Source of the DNA: an uncultured Collinsella sp.
Lineage (GTDB): Bacteria; Actinomycetota; Coriobacteriia; Coriobacteriales; Coriobacteriaceae
Length of the DNA: 64,000 nucleotides
Direction: 5' to 3'
NCBI GenBank assembly: GCA_900548265.1
Contig: URKG01000006.1
Coordinates: 33,060-97,059, forward strand
Shown: piece by piece, positions 51,342-60,067 of the stretch
Layout: every line of letters begins with the position of its first letter
How positions within the stretch are numbered: position 1 is the stretch's first letter
Translations under genes and position numbers: made by a program
Notes under the pieces: model-generated
What the model was told of the DNA's origin: nothing
The model's database searches: none
The model's input: the letters and a program-made list of their open reading frames with translations, nothing else

Positions 51342-52952
51342 ATGATGCAAAAGATACAACGTTTCGGCGGTGCAATGTACACGCCTGCAATTCTTTTCGC
51401 ATTTTCCGGAATCGTCGTCGGCCTGGGTACGTTGTTTACCACCGAGGCGATCTTTGGCGAGATGGCCACAGCGGGTCATCTTTGGTTTGATTGCTGGAAT
51501 GTGCTGCTCCAGGGTGGTTGGACGCTCTTTAACCAGATGCCGTTGCTGTTTTGCGTAGCGTTGCCAATCTCGCTCGCGAACAAGCAGAACGCTCGCTGCT
51601 GCATGGAGGCTTTGGCCATCTACCTTACCTTCAACTACTTTGTAAGCACAATCTTGGGGCAGTGGGGCCCTGTCTTTGGGGTCGACTACTCTGTCGAGGC
51701 GGGCAGCGGTACTGGTCTTGCCACTATCGCAAGCATCAAAACGCTTGATATGGGCATCATGGGCGCGCTTATCATTTCTGGTATCGCCACGATGCTTCAC
51801 AACAAGTACTTCGACACCGAACTCCCTGAGTGGCTGGGCGTGTTCTCGGGCTCCGTGTTCATCTATATGATCGGTTTCTTCGTTATGGTTCCGGTCGCTC
51901 TTATCGCCTGCCTGGTGTGGCCGCATGTTCAGGCTGCTATCTCCGCCTTCCAGGGATTCATCCTTTCCGCCGGTACGTTTGGCGTGGGCGTCTTTGCTTT
52001 CTTCGAGCGCGTGTTGATCCCTACAGGCCTGCACCACTTTATCTATACGCCGTTCTATTATGACAACGCGGCGGTCAACGGCGGCATCTTTGCTGCTTGG
52101 GCCAACATCCTGCCCCAACTGGCTGCCGATCCGAGCATTGCTCTTAAGGATGCCGCACCCTGGGCTGCCTATACCTGCCCTGGTTGGACTAAAGTCTTCG
52201 GCTCGCTTGGCGTCGCCATTGCGTTCTATATGACCGCCAAACCCGAGCGCAAGCAGCGCGTCAAGGCTCTGCTCATTCCCGTCACCCTTACCGCTATGCT
52301 TTGCGGTATTACCGAGCCGCTTGACTTCACCTTCCTGTTCATCGCGCCCGGCCTGTTCGTCGTCCACTGCGTGCTCGGAGCGCTTGGCTGCATGGCTCAA
52401 AACCTCCTTGGCGTCGTTGGCATCTTCGACGGCGGCATCATCTCGATGCTCTCGTGGGACTGGCTGCCCCTTTGGGCCGCACACGGTCTGCAGTACGCCA
52501 TCTCCATCCTTGTCGGTCTGTGCTTTACCGCTCTTTGGGTCGTGGTCTTCCGTTTCCTGATCGTCAAGTTCGACTTTAAGACCCCCGGTCGCGAGGATGA
52601 CGATGTTGAGGTCGAGCTCAAGTCCAAGGCCGACTACAAGCAAAAGCAGGGCGGTGCTGCTGCTGGCAAATCGGTCGCCCAGAGTAAAGATGATGAGCGC
52701 TTGGTGCTTGCCGAGAACATCCTCGATCTGCTCGGTGGCACGGATAACATCATCGATGTAACTAACTGCGCTACCCGTCTGCGCGTTAACGTCAAGGACA
52801 AGAGCGTCGTTGCACCCGAGGCTTCCTTCAAGGCAATCGGTACGCATGGCTTGGTGGTCCAAGGTCAGTCAATCCAGGTCATCATCGGCCTTACCGTCCC
52901 GCAGGTTCGCGAGAAGTTCGAGAGTCTTCTGAAGTTCGAGAGTCTTCTGTAA
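51342..52952 (+). CDS. PTS alpha-glucoside EIICB component
   Basis: A 536-residue membrane permease of the glucose/maltose PTS superfamily. The EIIC domain (about 1-410) has ten or so hydrophobic helices and the conserved GITEPLDFTFLF. A linker leads to a C-terminal EIIB domain (about 450-530) with the phosphocysteine in IIDVTNCATRLRVNV. There is no EIIA domain, so a free EIIA such as the one at 20428 must donate phosphate. It takes up and phosphorylates an alpha-glucoside such as maltose; the GH4 enzyme downstream then splits the phospho-sugar. Both ATGs at 51342 and 51345 follow AGAGAGGGG. The gene ends in an exact 18-bp tandem duplication. Confidence 0.88.
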   Translation: MMQKIQRFGGAMYTPAILFAFSGIVVGLGTLFTTEAIFGEMATAGHLWFDCWNVLLQGGWTLFNQMPLLFCVALPISLANKQNARCCMEALAIYLTFNYFVSTILGQWGPVFGVDYSVEAGSGTGLATIASIKTLDMGIMGALIISGIATMLHNKYFDTELPEWLGVFSGSVFIYMIGFFVMVPVALIACLVWPHVQAAISAFQGFILSAGTFGVGVFAFFERVLIPTGLHHFIYTPFYYDNAAVNGGIFAAWANILPQLAADPSIALKDAAPWAAYTCPGWTKVFGSLGVAIAFYMTAKPERKQRVKALLIPVTLTAMLCGITEPLDFTFLFIAPGLFVVHCVLGALGCMAQNLLGVVGIFDGGIISMLSWDWLPLWAAHGLQYAISILVGLCFTALWVVVFRFLIVKFDFKTPGREDDDVEVELKSKADYKQKQGGAAAGKSVAQSKDDERLVLAENILDLLGGTDNIIDVTNCATRLRVNVKDKSVVAPEASFKAIGTHGLVVQGQSIQVIIGLTVPQVREKFESLLKFESLL

Positions 52953-52970
52953 ACCATCGTCCATCGAAAC

Positions 52971-53010
52971 AATCGGCCTTGCAGAGCCGGTATGCACCGC
53001 AAGGCCGATT
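52971..53010. terminator. Stem-loop between the PTS and GH4 genes
   Basis: AATCGGCCTTGC (52971-52982) pairs perfectly with GCAAGGCCGATT (52999-53010). There is no T-tract, so it may be a partial terminator or an mRNA stability stem in a bicistronic message. Confidence 0.6.
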
Positions 53011-53108
53011 CTAGAGATAAAAAACTCCACTTCTAGGTAACAATTCCAAACCGCGCAAGGCCGCGTGCGGGGACGGATTGAGCAAGCGGCCAGAATGAGG
53101 AGGACATC

Positions 53109-54452
53109 ATGTCCAAGAAGAACTATGCCGTGACCATTGCCGGCGGTGGCTCCACCTTTACCCCGGGCATTGCCCTGATGCTGCTCGAGGAGCGCGACCG
53201 CTTCCCGGTCAACAAGGTGACCTTCTACGACAACAACGCCGAGCGCCAGGAGATCGTGGCAAAGGCCTGCGAGATCTACTTCCACGAGAACGCTCCCGAG
53301 GTTGAGTTTAGCTACACCACCGACCCCGAGACCGCATTCACCGGGACCGACTTCGTGCTTGCCCACATCCGCGTCGGCCTGTACGCCATGCGTGAGCTCG
53401 ACGAGAAGATTCCTCTCAAGTACGGCTGCGTTGGCCAAGAGACCTGCGGTGCCGGCGGTATCGCCTACGGCATGCGCTCCATCGGTGGTGTCATCGAGAT
53501 CCTCGACTACATGGAGAAGTACAGCCCCAACGCCTGGATGCTCAACTACTCCAACCCCGCGGCCATCGTCGCCGAGGCCTGCCGCGTGCTGCGCCCCAAC
53601 AGCCGCATCATCAACATCTGCGACATGCCGATCGACCTCATGGATAAGATGAGCCGTATGTGCGGCATCAAGGATCGTCGCGAGCTGCAGTACAGCTACT
53701 ACGGCCTCAACCACTTTGGTTGGTGGAGCAAGATCTACGACAAGGAGGGTAACGACCTCATGCCGCAGATCAAGGAGCACATGGCAAAGAACGGCTACTT
53801 GGACGGCATTGAGCACGAGGCCGGTAAGGAGCAGCACGTCGAGGAGAGCTGGATTCACACCTTCGGCAAGGCCAAGGATGTCTATGCTGTCGATCCCGAG
53901 ACGATTCCCAACACCTACCTCAAGTACTACCTGTATCCGGACTATGTCGTCGAGACGTCTGACCCCAACTACACTCGCGCTAATGAGGTTATGGACGGCC
54001 GCGAGAAGAAGGTCTTTGGCGCTTGTCGCGACATCATCGCCAAGGGTACTGCCAAGGACGGCGGCTTTGAGCCAGATGTACATGCCAACTACATCGTCGA
54101 CCTTGCCTGCGCGCTGGCCGAGAACACGCTCGAGCGCTTCCTGCTGATCGTCCCCAACGATGGTGCTGTGCCCAACTTCGACCCGACGGCCATGGTCGAG
54201 GTGCCTTGCATCGTCGGTTCCAACGGCTTTGAGAAGATCTGCCAGGGCCCGATCCCGCAGTTCCAGAAGGGCCTGATGGAGCAGCAGGTTTCCGTCGAGA
54301 AACTCGTTGTCCAGGCTTGGGTCGAGGGCAGCTACCAGAAGCTCTGGCAGGCACTCACGCTCTCCAAGACCATTCCTTCGGCAAGCGTTGCTAAGCAGAT
54401 CCTGGACGAGCTCATCGAGGCCAACAAGGATTTCTGGCCCGAGCTTAAGTAA
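53109..54452 (+). CDS. 6-phospho-alpha-glucosidase, glycoside hydrolase family 4
   Basis: A 447-residue GH4 enzyme that uses NAD and a divalent metal to hydrolyse 6-phospho-alpha-glucosides such as maltose-6-phosphate. The NAD site is AGGGSTFTPGIALML, the metal-binding Cys lies in INICDMPIDLMDK and the metal-binding His in YYGLNHFGWWSK. These are the GlvA/MalH-type signatures. GAGGAGG precedes ATG. It works with the PTS permease directly upstream, which delivers the phosphorylated disaccharide. Both are probably repressed by the GntR regulator at 49141. Confidence 0.93.
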   Translation: MSKKNYAVTIAGGGSTFTPGIALMLLEERDRFPVNKVTFYDNNAERQEIVAKACEIYFHENAPEVEFSYTTDPETAFTGTDFVLAHIRVGLYAMRELDEKIPLKYGCVGQETCGAGGIAYGMRSIGGVIEILDYMEKYSPNAWMLNYSNPAAIVAEACRVLRPNSRIINICDMPIDLMDKMSRMCGIKDRRELQYSYYGLNHFGWWSKIYDKEGNDLMPQIKEHMAKNGYLDGIEHEAGKEQHVEESWIHTFGKAKDVYAVDPETIPNTYLKYYLYPDYVVETSDPNYTRANEVMDGREKKVFGACRDIIAKGTAKDGGFEPDVHANYIVDLACALAENTLERFLLIVPNDGAVPNFDPTAMVEVPCIVGSNGFEKICQGPIPQFQKGLMEQQVSVEKLVVQAWVEGSYQKLWQALTLSKTIPSASVAKQILDELIEANKDFWPELK

Positions 54453-54579
54453 GGACTGCTGTCTCGAACTCTCACGCATCTCTGCTTCATTTGCGCCGCC
54501 GCGGTGTCCGGATTCGCCCGGATGCTGCGGCGGCGCTATACTTATGAAGTTTGAAGTACCTGTACCAAAAGGAGCTGTC

Positions 54580-55656
54580 GTGTCCCTTTCCATCGGTATC
54601 GTGGGCCTGCCCAACGTGGGCAAGTCGACGCTGTTCACCGCGCTTACCAAAAAGACCGGCCTTGCCGCCAACTACCCGTTTGCCACGATCGACCCCAACG
54701 TGGGTATCGTCGATGTGCCCGATAGCCGCCTGCAAAAGCTCGCCGACATCGTCAACCCCGGCCGCATTGTGCCGGCGACGGTCGAGTTTGTCGACATCGC
54801 AGGTCTGGTGAAGGGCGCTAACGAGGGCGAGGGCCTGGGCAACCAGTTCTTGGCAAACATCCGCGAGACCGACGCTATCTGCGAGGTCGTGCGCTACTTT
54901 AAGGACCCCAACGTCATGCGTGAGGTGGGCCGCACGGGCGAGTTCGTCGATCCCGCCGGCGATGCCGACACCATCATGACCGAGCTCATCCTGGCCGACA
55001 TGGGCACGCTCGAGAAGCAGCTGCCCAAGCTCGAGAAGGAGGCCAAGCGCGACAAGGAGCTCATGCCCAAGTTCGAGGTGGCCAAGCGCCTGCTTGCCTG
55101 GCTCAACGAGGGCAAGCGCGCCGCATCCATGGAGATGACCGACGAGGAGCGTGCTGCCGCCAAGGGTCTGTTCCTGCTCACCATGAAGCCCATCCTGTAT
55201 GTGGCCAACGTGGACGAGGATATGCTCAACGAGGACCTGGCGCCCATCTATGGTGTCAAGCCGCTGCCCATCTGCGCCAAGATCGAGGCCGAGCTTTCCG
55301 AGCTCGATCCCGAGGACGCCGCCGACTACCTGGAGAGCCTGGGCCTGGAGCAGCCCGGTCTGGACGTGCTCGCGCAGGCGGCCTATAAGCTGCTCGGCCT
55401 GCAGTCGTTCTTTACGGCCGGCGAGATGGAGGTCAAGGCCTGGACGGTTCGTCAGGGCGCGACCGCCCCGCAGGCCGCCGGCGTCATCCACACCGATTTT
55501 GAACGCGGCTTTATTAAGGCCGAGGTTATTGGCTACGACGATTACATCGAGCTCGGCGGCGAGCAGGGCGCCAAGGCCGCCGGCAAGCTGCGTATTGAGG
55601 GCAAGGACTATGTCATGGCCGATGGCGACGTCGTGCACTTCCGCTTTAACGTGTAA
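54580..55656 (+). CDS. ychF: Ribosome-binding ATPase YchF
   Basis: A 358-residue Obg-family P-loop protein that binds ATP rather than GTP and associates with ribosomes. G1 is GLPNVGKSTLFTAL, G3 is DIAGLVKGANEGEGLGNQF and the variable G4 region is YVANVDE. A coiled coil (about 120-190) and a TGS domain with QGATAPQAAGVIHTDFERGFI follow. GTG 54580 is five bases after AAAAGGAG, so I take it as the start; the in-frame ATG at 54544 lacks an RBS. It is followed by a small membrane protein gene after 11 bases. Confidence 0.95.
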   Translation: MSLSIGIVGLPNVGKSTLFTALTKKTGLAANYPFATIDPNVGIVDVPDSRLQKLADIVNPGRIVPATVEFVDIAGLVKGANEGEGLGNQFLANIRETDAICEVVRYFKDPNVMREVGRTGEFVDPAGDADTIMTELILADMGTLEKQLPKLEKEAKRDKELMPKFEVAKRLLAWLNEGKRAASMEMTDEERAAAKGLFLLTMKPILYVANVDEDMLNEDLAPIYGVKPLPICAKIEAELSELDPEDAADYLESLGLEQPGLDVLAQAAYKLLGLQSFFTAGEMEVKAWTVRQGATAPQAAGVIHTDFERGFIKAEVIGYDDYIELGGEQGAKAAGKLRIEGKDYVMADGDVVHFRFNV

Positions 55657-55667
55657 GGACGACGCAT

Positions 55668-56051
55668 ATGTTTAAATATGGCAAAAAAGCTGGCTACATG
55701 GGTATTGCGCTGCTCGTACTTGCGGTGATTCCGCTGGTGGTTGCAGCGTGTGTTATCCCCAACATTGGCCCCGAGGTGGCAACGAAGTTTAACGCAGCCG
55801 GCGAGGTGACGCGCTGGGGTAAGAGCTACGAGCTGCTGGCACTGCCGGTGCTCAACCTGCTGCTGAGCGTGGCGACGTACTTTACGGCGGGACGCCAGGC
55901 AAAGAACAACGAGGACTCCGCTGTGATGGCACGTCTTGCGTGCGAGCGCTACCTGCGTAACGGCTGCATCACGGGCGTGTTCCTCAACGTAATCAACGTC
56001 TACTTTATGTATTCGGCGATTACTGGAACGGGCTTTGGCTTTGGTTTCTAG
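55668..56051 (+). CDS. DUF1648-type small membrane protein
   Basis: A 127-residue protein with three hydrophobic segments (about residues 10-32, 52-70 and 98-118). The pattern PEVATKFNAAGEVTRWGKSYELLALPVLN is that of DUF1648, the N-terminal domain found in SdpI-type proteins that resist the SDP toxin and in many small membrane proteins. It follows ychF by 11 bases and may be cotranscribed. The function is unknown; SdpI-like immunity is only a family association. Confidence 0.75.
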   Translation: MFKYGKKAGYMGIALLVLAVIPLVVAACVIPNIGPEVATKFNAAGEVTRWGKSYELLALPVLNLLLSVATYFTAGRQAKNNEDSAVMARLACERYLRNGCITGVFLNVINVYFMYSAITGTGFGFGF

Positions 56052-56060
56052 CTTGTCCTT

Positions 56061-56450
56061 TTAGGCAACGAGCCTGCACGCATATTCAATGGCTGCTGCG
56101 AGGCCGCCGCTCGATCGTGGTTTAAAGACCATGTCGGCGGCGGCCTCGTTTTCGTATCCGGCGCCGCGAAGAGTGAGTGCGATACCGGCTTCTAGGAGAA
56201 GGGGCAGGCCACGCTGGCTGGTTGCGATTACGGCAGTCTGATTGAGCAAGCAGCTGTGCGCTTGGCATTGGATGGCAAGTTCACCTTGCGCCGGGCAAGG
56301 GACCAGAACGGCGGCGACGCGACTTGATAGCAATGCAAATGCTGTGCGCTCATCGGGCGAAAGGCATTCTGCTTCAACGACGACGAGCTTGGGCGGCGCG
56401 CTGTTTGTGCGAAGCGTGGCTCGGTACATGCGGACCGAAGAACCCGACAT
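56061..56450 (-). CDS. Uncharacterised protein divergent from an XRE regulator
   Basis: A 129-residue protein starting MSGSSVRMYRATL; CAGGAG lies upstream of this ATG, so I prefer it to the extension at 56474, which would run into the palindromic operator. It is probably soluble: hydrophobic strands alternate with helices (PKLVVVEAECL, AFALLSSRVAAVLVPCP), suggesting a Rossmann-like or receiver-like fold. I do not recognise a family. It shares a 24-bp palindrome with the XRE gene and is therefore probably repressed by it. Confidence 0.6.
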   Translation of the reverse strand: MSGSSVRMYRATLRTNSAPPKLVVVEAECLSPDERTAFALLSSRVAAVLVPCPAQGELAIQCQAHSCLLNQTAVIATSQRGLPLLLEAGIALTLRGAGYENEAAADMVFKPRSSGGLAAAIEYACRLVA

Positions 56451-56473
56451 AGAAAACTCCTGTGTATTCGGCA

Positions 56474-56497
56474 AAACGTAAACTATAGTTTACGTTT
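56474..56497. promoter_or_regulatory. Perfect 24-bp palindrome operator between divergent genes
   Basis: AAACGTAAACTA (56474-56485) is followed directly by its exact reverse complement (56486-56497). TATAGT inside it (56484-56489) could serve as a -10. It is the likely binding site of the XRE protein encoded at 56527. Confidence 0.75.
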
Positions 56498-56526
56498 ATG
56501 TTCGGCTCCATTTCAAACTCGGCTGC

Positions 56527-56745
56527 ATGGACGAACGTGCGAAACAGATTCTTGGCAGGCGGGTCGAAGAGACACGCAGGGACCTTGGTATCTCCAAGGT
56601 TGATTTTTGTGTGGCGACAGGAATCAGCCGACCCTACCTCGACCGAATCGAAGATGGGACGGCAAATTTCACGCTCAAGGTTCTATTTAAGATCGCGCCC
56701 GCACTCGGTATGACGGTGTCAGAGCTTCTCGAGGGTATCGAATAG
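56527..56745 (+). CDS. Small XRE-family transcriptional regulator
   Basis: A 72-residue single-domain helix-turn-helix protein of Cro/CI type. The recognition helix lies in VATGISRPYLDRIEDG, and the C-terminus ends MTVSELLEGIE as in many XRE proteins. No strong RBS precedes the ATG. A perfect 24-bp palindrome sits 30 bases upstream, between this gene and the divergent unknown gene, so autoregulation and control of the neighbour are likely. Confidence 0.8.
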   Translation: MDERAKQILGRRVEETRRDLGISKVDFCVATGISRPYLDRIEDGTANFTLKVLFKIAPALGMTVSELLEGIE

Positions 56746-56780
56746 GGCGTTCCCCGCTGCTAATTGACGCTCTTTGGGCG

Positions 56781-57024
56781 GGTCCCCCTGGTTGCGATGT
56801 GCAAAATCGCGAGTATTCAGCACCTGTTCAGCCGTAGATGGTAGCTCGAGCGGCTGGCTTTGCCTTTTTTACAGTAGTTAATCCACACGCTTAATAAAAA
56901 CGTGGAATAAATATTTACTAGACGGCCTCTTCGCCCTAAAAGTTCGTCTAACAGTCGGCCGATTCTATGCCTCCGGCGGAGAAATTGCAGAATACTCCGA
57001 TTTTTGCACGGCCCGAGGGGGACC
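56781..57024. mobile_element. Candidate MITE-like element with about 40-bp terminal inverted repeats
   Basis: The left end (56781-56822) carries GGTCCCCCT ... GTGCAAAA ... GAGTATTCAGCA, and the right end (56986-57024) carries the reverse complement with some changes (TGCAGAATACTCCGA...TTTTGCAC ... AGGGGGACC). The 160-base interior is AT-richer and has no open frame of note. Target-site duplications are not evident. The 56746-57066 gap contains nothing else. Confidence 0.5.
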
Positions 57025-57066
57025 ACCTGTCGTTTGAGGCTGCGATAAGTGGAACTGCCTTAGGGA

Positions 57067-58080
57067 TTACGCCATCGGGATGCGGTCGTGGTTGACTTGG
57101 CTGTAGAACAGGCGCTGGATCTCGGCGGCATCACGTGACTGGCCGAGTGCCCACATGGTCTTGGCCACGATCGTCTCGGTGGTCATGTCGTCGCCGCGCA
57201 GAATACCCGGATGATCGGCGTAAGCACGGCCGACCTCATAAACGCCCAGATCGAGGCCCTCTTCGGGGACCTGCGTGGTCATAACGACAGTGCGGCCCGA
57301 ATCGACCCAGCGGAAAATAGCCTCTTGGAACGACTCGCCTGACTCACCAAACTCGGGGATACCGCCAATGCCAAAGGTCTCCAAAATCACGGCGTCGTAG
57401 CTATCGGCAAGGGCGTCGAGGATGCCCGGGTTCACGCCGGGCGTAAGCTTGAGTACAAATACGCGCGGGTCGATGCTGTCGTAGAAACGCACCGGGTTTT
57501 CGCCCTGACGAGTGCCGTGGAGCCCGTTGCGCACGATGCGGTCGTTGCGGATGTAGGCAATGGGCGGATAGTTGACGCTGATGAACGCGTTAAAGCTCAT
57601 GGTGCGCTGCTTGCGGGCGCGCGTGCCGGCAATGGCGACGCCGCCAAACACAATCGACACATCGTGCGAATGCTCGTCGAGCGCATAGAGCAGGCTCTGA
57701 TACAGGTTGAGCTTGGCGTCAGTAAAGGGGTTGCCCATGGGCTTTTGCGAGCCGGTGAGCACGATGGGCTTGGGGCTGTCCTGAATCAAGTAAGAAAGCG
57801 CTGCTGCGGTGTAGCTCATGGTGTCGGTGCCGTGCAGAATCACGAAGCCGTCGCGGTCGGCATAACCCTCGACGATGACGTCGCGGATACGCATCCAGTC
57901 GCTCGGGCGCATATTGGTGCTGTCGATGTTCATGGGCTGCACGACGTTGAGCTCGCAGAGGCCCGAGATCTCGGGGACGCTCTGGGCGAGCTCCTCACCG
58001 GTCAGGGCGGGGGAGAGGCCGTTGCCGTCCTCGGTCGATGCGATGGTGCCGCCCGTGGCGATGAGAAGGATGCGCTTCAT
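57067..58080 (-). CDS. ansA: L-asparaginase, type I (cytoplasmic)
   Basis: A 337-residue asparaginase converting asparagine to aspartate and ammonia. The first catalytic Thr is in ATGGTIAST, and the second triad is in LHGTDTMSYTA followed by Lys in TGSQKPMG. No signal peptide is present, so it is of the cytoplasmic AnsA type. ATG 58080 follows AGGAAT; an upstream in-frame extension to 58152 is less likely. It is divergent from guaA across a 267-base region with an inverted repeat. Confidence 0.92.
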   Translation of the reverse strand: MKRILLIATGGTIASTEDGNGLSPALTGEELAQSVPEISGLCELNVVQPMNIDSTNMRPSDWMRIRDVIVEGYADRDGFVILHGTDTMSYTAAALSYLIQDSPKPIVLTGSQKPMGNPFTDAKLNLYQSLLYALDEHSHDVSIVFGGVAIAGTRARKQRTMSFNAFISVNYPPIAYIRNDRIVRNGLHGTRQGENPVRFYDSIDPRVFVLKLTPGVNPGILDALADSYDAVILETFGIGGIPEFGESGESFQEAIFRWVDSGRTVVMTTQVPEEGLDLGVYEVGRAYADHPGILRGDDMTTETIVAKTMWALGQSRDAAEIQRLFYSQVNHDRIPMA

Positions 58081-58157
58081 GCTGGTATTCCTATCGTATT
58101 TGCCGCCGCAGAGGCGGAGTCGTTCGGCAGTATTGTGGCACAGGGCGTCCAATGTTC

Positions 58158-58184
58158 AAACGTATTACATCATCTGTAACGTTT
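58158..58184. promoter_or_regulatory. Inverted repeat between ansA and guaA
   Basis: AAACG-TA-TTACA (58158-58169) pairs with TGTAA-CGTTT (58175-58184). It lies 80 bases from the ansA start and 160 bases from guaA. Regulator unknown. No purine riboswitch is recognised in the rest of the 58081-58347 gap. Confidence 0.4.
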
Positions 58185-58347
58185 GGTAACACTTCAATTG
58201 CCGTCAAATAGGGGCCCAGGTCGTGCGTTTGCCGTGCGCTGATGGCTGCGAGGGACGAGAAACCCCATATAACGTGTACACTATGGAGGTTATTTTCGTT
58301 CATTCACGCGGGTGGGCACCGGCTCCCCGCCAACAAGAGGGGGAACC

Positions 58348-59946
58348 ATGGATCAAAAGGCTTCCGCAAAGGTCCTCGTACTCGACTTTGGTGCGCAGTA
58401 CGGTCAGCTCATTGCCCGTCGCGTCCGCGACCTCAACGTGTATTCCGAGATTGTCCCCTGCGACATCTCGGCCGACGAGATTCGCGAGATGAACGCCTCT
58501 GCGCTCATCCTTTCTGGCGGCCCGGCCTCCGTGTACGCCGAGGACGCTCCGTCCATCGACCCCGCCATCTTTGACCTGGGCCTTCCCGTCCTGGGCTTTT
58601 GCTACGGCCATCAGATCACGGCCGTGACGCTCGGCGGCAAGGTCGGCCACTCCGAGGTGGGCGAGTACGGCCGCGCCACCATTACGCGCACGGCCGACGC
58701 CAAGCTCTTTAACTCCACGCCCATGGAGCAGACCGTGTGGATGAGCCACCGTGACGCCGTTTCCGAGGTGCCCGAGGGCTTTACCGTTACCGCCAGTACC
58801 GACGTGTGCCCGGTCGCTGCGATGGAGTGTCCCGAGCGCAAGATCTTCACCACGCAGTTCCACCCCGAGGTCAAGCACTCCGAGTATGGTCAGCAGCTGC
58901 TGAGCAACTTCCTGTTTGAGATCTGCGGCCTGGAGCCCAACTGGAGCATGGACAACCTGGTCGAGACCATGACGGCCGAGTTCCGCGAGAAAGTCGGCAA
59001 CGACCGCGTGATTCTGGCTCTGTCCGGTGGCGTCGACTCCTCCGTCGTGGCCGCGCTGGGCGCCCGCGCCGTGGGCAAGCAGATGACGTGTGTGTTCATC
59101 AACCACGGCCTGCTGCGTAAGGGCGAGCCCGAGCAGGTGGAGGAGGTCTTCACCAAGCAGTTTGACGTCGACTTTATCCACGTTCACGCCGAGGACCGTT
59201 ATGCCGAGCTTCTGGCCGGCGTGACCGAGCCCGAGGAGAAGCGCCGCATCATCGGTACGCAGTTCTGGAAAGAGTTCTTCGCCGTGGCGCAGCAGCTCGA
59301 GACCGATGGCAAGCCGGTCAAGTATCTGGCTCAGGGCACCATCTACCCCGACATCATCGAGTCCGGCGCTCGCAAGACGGGCGGCAAGACGGCCACCATC
59401 AAGAGCCATCACAACCTGATCCCGTTCCCCGAGGGCGTGCACTTCGACCTTATTGAGCCGCTCGACCACTTCTTTAAGGACGAGGTCCGCGCGCTTGGTC
59501 TGGCGCTTGGCCTGCCGGGTCACATCGTGTTCCGTCAGCCTTTCCCGGGTCCGGGTCTGGCCATCCGCATCATCGGTGCGGTCGATAAGGAGAAGCTCGA
59601 GATCCTCAAGAATGCCGACGCTATCGTGCGTGAGGAGCTGGATGCCTACAATCAGCGCCTGTTTGAGCAGACCGGCGAGCGCAACTCCGAGCACAGCTGC
59701 TGGCAGTACTTTGCGGTCCTGCCCGACATTAAGTCCGTCGGCGTCATGGGTGACGAGCGTACCTACCAGCGCCCGATCATCCTGCGCGCCGTCGAGTCCA
59801 GCGACGCTATGACAGCCGACTGGGCCAAACTGCCCTACGACGTGCTTGCCCGCATCTCCGGCCGCATCGTTGCCGAGGTTCCCGGCGCCAACCGCGTGTG
59901 CTACGACATCACGTCCAAGCCGCCCGCGACGATCGAGTGGGAATAG
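58348..59946 (+). CDS. guaA: GMP synthase (glutamine-hydrolysing)
   Basis: GuaA converts XMP to GMP with glutamine and ATP. The 532-residue protein has a class I amidotransferase domain (about 1-195) with the nucleophile in GFCYGHQ and the His-Glu pair in QFHPEV, an ATP pyrophosphatase domain with LSGGVDSSV, and a C-terminal dimerisation domain ending RVCYDITSKPPATIEWE. ATG 58348 follows AAGAGGGGGA, so it is chosen over the ATG at 58312. It stands alone, and an extended -10 promoter for the next gene follows. Confidence 0.96.
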   Translation: MDQKASAKVLVLDFGAQYGQLIARRVRDLNVYSEIVPCDISADEIREMNASALILSGGPASVYAEDAPSIDPAIFDLGLPVLGFCYGHQITAVTLGGKVGHSEVGEYGRATITRTADAKLFNSTPMEQTVWMSHRDAVSEVPEGFTVTASTDVCPVAAMECPERKIFTTQFHPEVKHSEYGQQLLSNFLFEICGLEPNWSMDNLVETMTAEFREKVGNDRVILALSGGVDSSVVAALGARAVGKQMTCVFINHGLLRKGEPEQVEEVFTKQFDVDFIHVHAEDRYAELLAGVTEPEEKRRIIGTQFWKEFFAVAQQLETDGKPVKYLAQGTIYPDIIESGARKTGGKTATIKSHHNLIPFPEGVHFDLIEPLDHFFKDEVRALGLALGLPGHIVFRQPFPGPGLAIRIIGAVDKEKLEILKNADAIVREELDAYNQRLFEQTGERNSEHSCWQYFAVLPDIKSVGVMGDERTYQRPIILRAVESSDAMTADWAKLPYDVLARISGRIVAEVPGANRVCYDITSKPPATIEWE

Positions 59947-59964
59947 AATAGACGTTCGATTCTG

Positions 59965-60014
59965 TGTTATAATATCCTGCAATGGGCGCGGCCTCTTCCG
60001 AAGGCGCGCCCATT
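59965..60014 (+). promoter_or_regulatory. Extended -10 promoter and 5' stem for the GyrI-like gene
   Basis: TGTTATAAT (59965-59973) is an extended -10 with consensus TATAAT. The stem AATGGGCGCG (59981-59990) / CGCGCCCATT (60005-60014) starts about where the transcript should begin. The stem may also act as a guaA terminator, although no T-tract follows. Confidence 0.5.
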
Positions 60015-60067
60015 GCTATATTTGGTCGGATATCGACGGAAACCCAAGCTCAGGGAGGTTTGTTGCG

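Noticed and set aside
58200..58347. Purine riboswitch upstream of guaA
   Set aside because: The characteristic loop-loop and core bases are not present, and there is no terminator hairpin before the RBS.
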